Source of the DNA: Siphonodentalium dalli
Lineage: Eukaryota > Mollusca > Scaphopoda > Gadilida > Siphonodentaliidae
NCBI GenBank assembly: GCA_032622095.1
Contig: CP136069.1
Coordinates: 127,677,450-127,741,449, forward strand
Reading direction: 5' to 3'
Length of the DNA: 64,000 nucleotides
In this document: positions 55,450 through 64,000 of the stretch, piece by piece
How positions within the stretch are numbered: the stretch's first letter is position 1
Layout of the letters: each line of letters begins with the position of its first letter
Translations under genes and position numbers: made by a program
The notes under the pieces: generated by a model
Database searches by the model: none
What the model was told of the DNA's origin: nothing
Seen by the model: the letters and a program-made list of their open reading frames with translations, nothing else

Positions 55450-58234
55450 ACCCCACTAGTGCAGTCATATGATCAGTTGGTCATAATGGCAGGCGATTTT
55501 AATGCCCGTACAGGTGGACGACCGGATTATGTTGCACACGATGATGACACTCATTTGGCATTTCCTGATAATTATACAGTTGATTGTACAAAAGACCGAT
55601 AGAGTTTAGATAGAGTATGTAATTCATTTGGGAAACAACTTTTGTTGCTATGTAAATCTACTGGAATGAGAATAGTGAATGGAAGAACACGTGGTGACTT
55701 ACTCGGTAATTTCACAAGTAGTAATTATAATGGGGCGAGTATAGTTGACTATATTATGATAAAAGAACGTTATTTATCTGAAGTTAGTTATTTCTGTGTT
55801 AAATCGCCGACCGAATTTTCGGATCATTGTCAGCTAGCACTTCATATAAATTTTAAAAGAGGTTTTTCTCATGAAATAAAAAGTATGAAGTACTCTTATG
55901 CAAAGCCGAATAAAACGCTTAGATGGTGCAAAGAAAGTGGATATAAAGCACGAGGAATGCTTTACCAGCCCCGTGCACAAAACAAGTTGATGCAATTTCG
56001 ACTAAATAACTACGCGGAAAACGCTGAAGGCACAGAAGCGGCGACCCGCCATTTGAACGAGTTATTCATAGTACTCAATACATCTGCATCGAAAATAGTC
56101 ATAAACAACAGTAAACGTAGAAGAAAACGCGCATGGTTTGACAATGAGTGCAAAGGGCTGAAAGAAAATATGGAAATTGTTATCAAGCAAGTGAAAAAAC
56201 ATCCAAACGACAAGTCTTTATGGATAAAATATTTCGAAGCGAAAAAAGCATATAAGAAAGAGACGAAACGAAATTCGCGAATCTTTCGACAAAATATTGT
56301 AGATAAATTGTCCGATCTTGACACGAGTGAACCGTCTAAATACTGGAATATAATAAATAACCTTCGTTTGAAAAAAGAAGCAAATGAACTAGATCCAGAT
56401 GAAACTGTAACTTTTTTTGAACAATTACTTGGTCCGACAATGGATAAATCTCACTTAACATCGGTGAATGGTAGTATCTTTTCGGAGAAATTTAATAACA
56501 ATGATATAACTACATTAGAAATAATGGACTGCCTTAGGCAACTGAAGAATAGGAAATCGACAGGACCTGATAATATTTCAAACGAGTTATTGAAAACAAT
56601 TGTTCCACTTATAATAGATGACGTGGCTAGGCTTTTTAATAAAGTGTTGCACTCGGGACATTATCCGATGTGTTGGAGTGAATCAGTCATTAAAACGTTA
56701 TATAAAAAAGGAGATAGACACGACCCAAATAATTATCGACCAATCGCTCTCAGTAGTAATTTTGGTAAACTGTTCAACAAAGTATTGAATAACAGAATAA
56801 ATGCATACCTTGATAACAACAATATCATAAGTGACAATCAATTTGGTTTCAGAAAGAATAGGAGCACAACTGATAGCGCATTTGTTTTACGAACAGTTGT
56901 TAATAAATACATAGAGAAGAAAAAACCGATATATGCAGCATTTGTTGACTTTAGAAAAGCATTCGATTCAGTTGATAGGTCTATTTTATTTGATAAAATG
57001 AGAAGTAACGGGATCCGTGGCCATACTTTAAATGTATTACAATCGCTTTATAGCTCTAGTTATTATTCAGTTAAGACACCTGCATGCGTTGATCCCCCAA
57101 TTTTGTCGACAATAGGGGTAAGGCAGGGTTGTACCTTATCTCCTACATTATTTAAGATTTTCATTGATGATATAAGTAAGAATTTCGGACAAACTTCTGA
57201 CCCAGTATATCTGAATGGCAGAGTTCTCAACCATCTCCTTTTTGCTGATGACTTAGTTATGTTATCACAGTCACCGTCGGGCCTACAAACGTGCTTAAAA
57301 CAATTCGAGCAATATGCAACTGACAATAATCTTCATATAAATGCCGAGAAAACAAAATATATGGTTTTCCGGTCAAGGAAAACGAAACAGGATCAATCAT
57401 TCTATTCTATTTTAAAGGAAGACAATTGGAAGTAGTCGATGAGTATAAATACCTTGGTCTGATTTTCACTTACAATGGGAAAATGAAAAAGGCACAGGAG
57501 AACTTGAGTGCAAGGGCATCTAAAGCTATGTTTTTCTTAACAAACCTGCTCAAATCGCAAATTGAATTACCCATAATGACTAAGTGTAAACTGTTCGATA
57601 AGCTTATTAAACCAATCTTATTATATGGTTGTGAAATATGGGCGCCGGAACTTAATTTGCCTTTTCAAAGATACGATTGCGTGTGAACAAATGCATCTGA
57701 AGTTTTGTAAGAATATTTTATTCTTAAACAGGAAATCATCTAATCACGCGTCACGGGCGGAGCTAGGTCGTTTTCCTCTAGCTAACGATGCTGTACTTCA
57801 ATTGTTCAAATATATGAGTAAACTTTCTAAAGTAAATAGTGACAATTTTTTATCCGGGTCTTTTGAAGAATCAATAACTTGTAAACTTTCATCTTGGGCC
57901 ACGCAACAGATATAATTTGTTCGAAACGATTGGAAGAAACGAACCGAATTTTTACAAGATGAACGAAGCGAACAAATTTTTAAATATCATGAAAAACAAG
58001 CATGGGAAAATAACTGCTTATGTTTGCAACATGATCCGGTTATTCTTCATTCGGAGAAAACAGCTCATTAGTAGTTGACAATTGCAAATGTGTCATGATC
58101 AATATTAGAAATTAACTATATTATGTTTGTTATTATGTTGTTTATGATATATATGTTCGTTATTATCAATTGTGCAACTGCCATAAATTGGTGTATTGCA
58201 ATAAATATATCTATCTATCTATCTATCTATCTAT
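55450..58234 (+). pseudogene. 5'-truncated non-LTR retrotransposon (endonuclease-RT), recently inactivated
   Basis: It begins inside the endonuclease (MAGDFNARTGG near 55485), with an in-frame TAG at 55600. The main 597-codon frame (55642-57435) has the endonuclease end (VDYIMIKE, FSDHCQLAL), then RT: KSTGPDNIS (305-313), NNYRPIALSS, QFGFRKNRST, FVDFRKAFDSVD (434-445), GVRQGCTLSP (492-501) and FADDLVML with the catalytic DD (534-541). A frameshift near 57390-57410 moves on to LEVVDEYKYLG (57426-57686). A second near 57660-57675 leads to EQMHLKFCKNIL (57625-57915). The 3' end is an ATCT microsatellite. The long intact RT frame marks a young copy. It differs from the CxC-tailed elements at 5850 and 38480. 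Confidence 0.94.
58209..58234 (+). repeat. (ATCT)n microsatellite tail
   Basis: About six ATCT units directly after 'tgcaataaatat', at the 3' end of the non-LTR element. Simple-repeat tails are typical where poly(A) is absent. Confidence 0.9.
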
Positions 58235-60690
58235 GAATGGATGAGTGATACAGTAATTTACCTCAGATATACTAGTAAGCACTATTTTGATTAACCGAAT
58301 AACTGCTGGGGTTATACTCACCATACATATATTCATATAGTCCGCTAGGTAGTTTATACCGGGCTCACCAGTCATGGTATCTGCATGTGAATTATTGCTA
58401 CTGGTGTTTAGAAAGAATGGAAATACTTATCCATTCAGGGCGATTTAATAAGACACCTTTCGCATAATGAACTACTATTGATAAGAATTAAGTTTAGTTA
58501 ATGGGATATAGTCGTAATCCAACATTATTTTTCAATTATTTCAATTCGTTTAATCTTGTCGACCCATAATACATAGGTATTAGTATAACATATAATACAT
58601 TTATGTACATGGATTACATAATAGATATTCAAATGGTACACATTATAATATATGAACAGTATTTACAATATAAATAATATACCTGTTTGCCATAGGTGAT
58701 TTCCGTTGACGCTATATACTATGGTGTCATATGATTGATCAACCCAAAGTGCATAGACACCCTCAATTATATTACCAGCGAGGTAATATAATTAAGAGTA
58801 CGTATTCTCAATTATCCAATAATGATAACACTATCATTGCCATCAAGCCGCGCCGGAGTCCACTAGGAGTCGACGTCATCGTTTATTGGTATACATGCTT
58901 ACAAGTAAAGGGACGGGCACGTCTTCACATACAGGTTAATTACATCCTACTTTGTCTGCGTTGGCGGTCAGGAAAAACCAACGAACAAACCTCTTGGGGG
59001 AAAAACGATGGAAACCTTCTTTCCGAAACCAACATCTCTAACGCAGCTCGAATTTTTCGAAATTCATTCTAATTCATCAATTGTGCAACACAAACCTGTG
59101 CACACTATATAATGTATAAATATAAATTAACATATATAACATGTTCAAATATATACACTATGGTCGTGATCGAATGACACATTATATGCGTTTAATATAA
59201 ATGACTATAAAACTATTACGCACATTTGAAAGTTGCAATTAACTTTTATTAATGATTATTCAACAAAATTCAACGTAAATTTTCTATAACATGCATGATT
59301 TCATGCGTTATAAGAATATCTGTTTCTCAGATATAGTTTCAACATACGCATCTCCTTACGTTATTGAACCGTCAATCCATAACATGCATTACAGCCATTA
59401 CTCAAATGTTTGAAATAAAAAATTGGAGCTGACCCGACGTACAATGCGATTAGGCTAGAAATGACAACACACGCTCTATAATAGCGTGACCACTTTTCAT
59501 TGTTCATGCACGAAGCGATAATATATCGCTCACTCGTTATCACGAACAGCGAATACAATATTTTTCGGCTAATGTGCTTTGCACTAAACGCTAAAAAATT
59601 ATCAGTATCCACTCTGGTTTGGTCGCTTACGTACGTTATTTCTTGTTAGCTTCGTATGAATGCAGTGTCATTTACTATCATGTTCAACATCTACCCAAGC
59701 TTAACCGAATGTATAAGTTCAAGATTGATTATTTTAATAAAATCGCACAAATTCCGTATGTCTGTTGAATTGTTCTGGTTAAGTATTTTACTCATTGAGA
59801 TACTATAGACGATTACGTGTATATTTTTGTAAACTCTTGTCGTTCAGATTTCATGCAACTCGAAGTAAGGTGGTGGTGACCTGTGGTTATGTTTGCCGTG
59901 AATATTTTACAATTAAAGAGCGTCTATCTCTTCCGAGCCACAATTAAACAAAAATTATTTATTTTTTTATAAAACCAGATTTCAATACTTTGTCGCCAGA
60001 TTCGATACATTCATGACACCAAGCATTGAGACGCGTCATAAAATTATTCATCGAATCATTCAAATTTCTCTCCTTTCAAAATCCATGTAATTAAGTTTGC
60101 AAATGATATATGGCCACAAGTTGGATATCATTGGAAATAACGGGCGATAGCCAGAGGTTCATCCACATGTATTAATTGTAACTTGTAACGTGCGTAACTA
60201 TTGTATTGCATAAATGATTGGGGTAATATAGTAATCTTTAAAAGTGTCTTAGAGCAAGTATTTGGTTGAGCGATATATACAAACCGCCATTATTGCTATA
60301 GGAAAATACAATTGGCTGTGATTTTACGGCGCCAAAGCTACATGTTTTGATATATCGGCCCGACATGTATAGCAGCACCTTTAATCAATAATTATGTGGT
60401 AGAGACAAACTTTCCGTAGTGCGATCGCCGCCAACATGCTTAACTGAACTTGGCTATTATTCCATCAAATTGTTCAACAAGAAAGAGGATATGTAACATA
60501 GTACTCGAACTGCGTCCAGAAATTTAACCCTCCCCAATGTTGCTATTTTGACAGGATTTGATCCAGCATATAGCGGCCACACGATTAAGACATATCAACT
60601 GATGAGCGCGTATAGATTTTTATTCTTTTCCACTAAGTGCACCTAAAATGGCCGAAAATATCAGAAAATGATGTACGCATGGGAGTTGCG
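58235..60690. other. Non-coding, no gene assigned
   Basis: AT-rich. A 113-codon ORF (58731-59072, +) is polar without a recognised domain. Nothing with paired splice sites was recognised. Confidence 0.45.
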
Positions 60691-62443
60691 TGAAGAAAAA
60701 TCTAATATATGCATATTCGTTCAAAAGAGCAGCGGTCAATCGGAAGAAATTGGCAACGAAGCCGTTAGAAGAGGATTATGGAACAGGAAATAGTGTTTCA
60801 TATATGTTTGCTTATCCACTATTGTCTATGATTTATTTAAAAAAAAATCGATTCCATCATCATTTATCGGGGCTTTGGGCCCTTTGAACATAATTTGGTG
60901 AATTATAATTTAGACCTGATTTATGATGACTATGATGGTGTAATTGGTGGTTGTGATGGCGGTGTTGAACCTACATGCACAAAGACATAAATGCGCTTCA
61001 ATAACTGACAGGTTGATGGTTTGTGAGAAGATTCTTAATGGTCTGGGAAATAGGCTGGTAATACTTTGTGCGCTTTCTTAAATAAAAACTAACATGAGCG
61101 CAAACATTAATTTTATGTCGCCGTCAATACCGATCAATAATGGATAGAGAAATGTTGGGTAATGGGGGACACAACTTCCAGGTTTTCCCTGGTGATTGTG
61201 TTTTGTGGGTCCAGCTGTGAAGTCATCGTTCCTCGCTCTCAATGTGGCACGATGACATGTGTTGCTTTTGCTTCTTATTGAACACCTCATCGGCGAGTAA
61301 TTTCAACGCGGGGCCGACTTCGCACGGGGCCGACTTTGATTTTGGCCGACTTCTCCTTTATTCGGAATTAGGTTGGTGAATGTTATAGGTGTCAGCCGCT
61401 GCACTTAAGCTGTAAAATATACAAAGCATATAACAGTTATAGCAGAGGTTTCAGTTGCATCGAAAGGTCTATCATTCTGCCAGTAGATCACATCCTGCGA
61501 AAACACAGAATATCCCAGTCTACATGAGATAGACTCATATGACAAGATAGAGTCAATGACTATGAACCACTAACGGTTACACTGGTGTAAATAAGGTTCC
61601 GAGTGACATCTAGCGGATGCGGGAGGAATATATAGGAGAGAATAAAATAGACACTGGGCCCTGATTGGTCAATAGCCTTGTGTGCTTTTCACATACAAAA
61701 AATCATCACACCTCTTCCCTATGATTTCCCATAGGTAAAATAACCATTGGCACAGGAATTAACCCTTTGTAGTGAAGTTTGAATTTTTTGGTGTGGTCTA
61801 AAATATGACTGTATTTTTTTATGCGGTTCTGACTAGTTACGAAAACTTAAGATTTAAAGGCGAATTCCCTGCTAGACAGACATGATTTTTTTGTGTAAAA
61901 AGTTTCCCAAAATGTCAATTTTTCAGATTTAAAGAACATTTTGGACCCAACATTTATATTGCCAATACTATACACTAAAACGTTAGCACTGAGGCCTATG
62001 GAAAACATTTACACCAGTGTAACCTAACATCTATATGTGTATTTGTAATAATACAGCTCTTTATGATATACAATGGCTCAAACACTAGTCAGATGACAGC
62101 AGGTATCAACATTAATTTAATGCGTATCATACTCCAACCTTTGGGAGAACATTTTCGTTGGACTCAACAGGCTGCTTATTATCCATGACATTAGGTAGCA
62201 ATAGACGATTTCTGGCCATTTTTAAAATTTCGAAGGGGGGGGGTACTATACTACAACAATCTGCTACGCCATGGTCATTGTAAACAGCACATGAGTGATT
62301 GGTTACAAGATACAGAAACTGTCGGAGCAGTTATATGTATGGTCTGTATTTTGACCGAATAGTCAAGTCACAAGTTGAATTATCTCCCTTGGACAAAATA
62401 CACAAAATCATCATTTTAACAATTTTTTTGGCCGAAATATTGT
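60691..62443. other. Non-coding, no gene assigned
   Basis: A 65-codon ORF at 60690 (+) and a 70-codon ORF at 61078-61290 (-) are not recognised. 'acacttggtgtaa'-type repeats flank 61580-62020, where 'acactggtgtaa' and 'acaccagtgtaac' form an inverted pair. There is a 9-G run near 62236. Confidence 0.4.
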
Positions 62444-62510
62444 TAGGCCAATGTATTCTCTTATAAATGCGAGGCTCCTATTAGCCGCATAGCTAACTAT
62501 GACAGAGCGA
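62444..62510. mobile_element. Half copy of the palindromic MITE
   Basis: 'gaaatattgttaggccaatg' and 'tattctcttataaatgcgag' match the spacer and left arm of the MITE at 63580-63610. The right arm is missing or strongly diverged. Confidence 0.65.
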
Positions 62511-63093
62511 ATGCCAGTCTATTATCACCATATGAGCTGGTATAACCTATAGATATATATAAGATATATTAAAATAAAGAAAAGTTATGGTATCAGTTTT
62601 TAAATTTTGTCTTGGAAGAGCAGAAGACTGTTTTCAAGGATAGAAATCAAGCTCTTTTCCGGTGGAGTACCATACGTAGCTGACCCAAACACATACTTCG
62701 TGATGTGAGAAATTTCAAATCACGCCGATAACCATACGCCAAATGTCACCACCTACCAGTTTTTATTTTGTAAATACGAAACACTCTCTAAAGTCAATTG
62801 ACCCCAATCTAGACCGACCCGCCAACATTCAGAAGTGAAAACAAGTCAATCTTGATAATACACATGTGCAAATGCACAAAAACATAATATATGAGAAACT
62901 TACACAAAACATAACATTTTGACTGTTAGGAGCATATGCTAGTTTATTTTTAAAACAAGTTGATACCTTATTTGTTCGAAGTAGTTTTCTATAACATTCT
63001 GACCAAAGTTTCCAATCGGAGGTTCGTGGAATACACAAGTCCATACATCTACGAGATACATCATCTTTAACCTAAATAATCAGACTTTCGCAC
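62511..63093. other. Non-coding, probable intron on the minus strand
   Basis: No gene is recognised. If the minus-strand exon ending at 63094 is real, its donor (acag|gtgcga) makes this the beginning of the next intron. Confidence 0.35.
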
Positions 63094-63354
63094 CTGTATA
63101 TTGTGGTTGTCTATGAGGCTCTGGTTCAGGTGAAGGCTGGCTTAAGGTACTAGCAGGGGAGACAAGCTAGAATAAACATTGCCGCCAGTTTGCTGACGTC
63201 TGGGACTAGTTGACATACGACGGTTAACGGGCTGAGGTCTAGGCATTCTTTCTCTTGACATCTTCCCTTTTCTTGAACTTGACCGTTGAGTCTTTTGAGA
63301 ATTACCACCTGCTCTTCTGTCTGGCGATCGTGACCTTAACTTGATGCTGCCGAC
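63094..63354 (-). CDS. RS-rich candidate exon(s), minus strand
   Basis: On the minus strand an acceptor (aattatttcag) at 63355 opens VGSIKLRSRSPDRRAGG, then MSRERMPRPQPVNRRMSTSP, a basic Ser/Arg/Pro-rich sequence resembling RS or disordered linker regions. That frame stops at TAA near 63144. A second frame shifted by one reads SPASTLSQPSPEPEPHRQPQ and runs into a consensus donor (tacag|gtgcga, exon end 63094). Either a tiny intron (cttgtctcccctgctag is a good acceptor), two alternative exons or a frameshift joins them. No domain. The rest of the gene is not recognised. Confidence 0.45.
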
Positions 63355-63431
63355 CTGAAATAATTCAAATTGCAATGTTCTTTGGCCGTATTCATTAGGG
63401 AGTGTTTTGAATTGATGCCAAGGCTGTTAGC

Positions 63432-63690
63432 GGAATCTTTAACACTTTCATGACGAGAGCTGCGCTGGTCTAGCATTAAAGACCCCGTGCCAATGCAATC
63501 TCTTATATACGCGAGTCGCGCATAGGGAGCCCCGCATATATAAGAGAATGCACTGGTTTACAAGGTCGATGTAAATATTGTTAGGCCAGTGTATTCTCTT
63601 ATATATGCGAGACTCCCTATGCGATACTGGCATGTATAAGAGAATACATTGGCACAGGTTATTCGCAAAATATCAGGAAGCTCCAGTTTT
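63432..63690. mobile_element. Paired-palindrome MITE, copy 3
   Basis: Modules at about 63489-63556 and 63584-63655 have 'caatgca.tctcttatata' arms and 'gcatagggagcc' or 'ctccctatgc' centres, with the spacer 'caaggtcgatgtaaatattg'. Outer flanks 'tttcatgacgagagctgc' and 'gcaaaatatcaggaagctcc' match the copy at 5140-5375 in the same order. Confidence 0.85.
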
Positions 63691-63790
63691 GGAAGGGTTA
63701 AGAATGCTGGTACCCAAAAGCTTGACGAAGCAAATCGAAAAAGTGAAATTCTGTATTTCAGATGCTCTGAGATATATACTGCAATGTGTT

Positions 63791-64000
63791 CCGCCTCCAG
63801 TAAGAAACCGCGTCGTTGATTGGTCAGAGAGCCGCGCAACATATCCTATGTTTACGTCTCGAGCCGTCAACATAAGGGAAACCAAGACAACGGTTTCATC
63901 GTCTCTCGCTGGCCTGCTTTTTTCATGACGTCATTTACGTTGAACAACGTTATGGCGAGAGCGATAGGAGATTTTGACATTTTCTGCTGATCATTCTTCG
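63791..64000. repeat. Dispersed ~220-bp repeat, copy 2
   Basis: Matches 35826-36051 along its length and continues past the window edge. It contains a tgacgtca site (cAMP-response-element-like) in both copies. Confidence 0.9.

Overview
The window looks like nuclear DNA of a metazoan, probably a marine invertebrate; the phylum cannot be fixed from sequence alone. The evidence is AT-rich DNA, a gene split into short exons by kilobase GT-AG introns, animal-type tyrosine-kinase-like domains with a phosphotyrosine/SH3-type tail, several non-LTR retrotransposons, a tyrosine-recombinase retrotransposon, and many minisatellites and palindromic MITE-like repeats. No rRNA, tRNA or CRISPR array was recognised.

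Layout. 1-4450: degenerate minisatellites and tandem duplications. 4458-4667: a candidate terminal exon (faint Death-domain resemblance) followed by a poly(A) signal. 4924-8690: a near-perfect hairpin, a paired-palindrome MITE and a decayed non-LTR element. 8940-33215: the main host gene, 12 exons on the + strand whose splice phases all agree. It encodes the C-lobe of one kinase-like domain, a linker of about 80 residues, a second kinase-like domain in which the beta3 Lys, HRD and DFG motifs all appear lost, and a tail of about 350 residues rich in Tyr motifs, with a PxxPxR site and a polybasic patch. Its introns hold a 2.9-kb 35-bp minisatellite (20993-23919), an array of GGTATACC-centred palindromes (24236-24672), and 215-bp and 60-bp tandem repeats. 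The exon carrying the HRD-equivalent ends with an in-frame TAG directly before its splice donor, so the allele may be truncated or inactive. 33216-38480: no gene; hairpins and dispersed repeats. 38480-40860: a second decayed non-LTR element. 41812-44057: remnant of a repeat-associated protein family with a CXC Cys cluster and FEN/XPG-like nuclease signatures, between inverted copies of its own 3' end. 44215-48603: MITEs and two small exon-like ORFs. 48767-53831: a structurally complete Ngaro-type YR retrotransposon. 55450-58234: a 5'-truncated, recently broken non-LTR element ending in an ATCT microsatellite. 58240-64000: mostly non-coding, with an RS-rich candidate exon pair on the minus strand and more MITE copies.

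The two most notable items are the tandem kinase/pseudokinase gene and the Ngaro element. In the Ngaro element the A1/B1/A2/B2 split direct repeats are readable to the base, B1 and A2 share a TAC trinucleotide, and a short candidate intron would join the RT-RNase H and recombinase frames.
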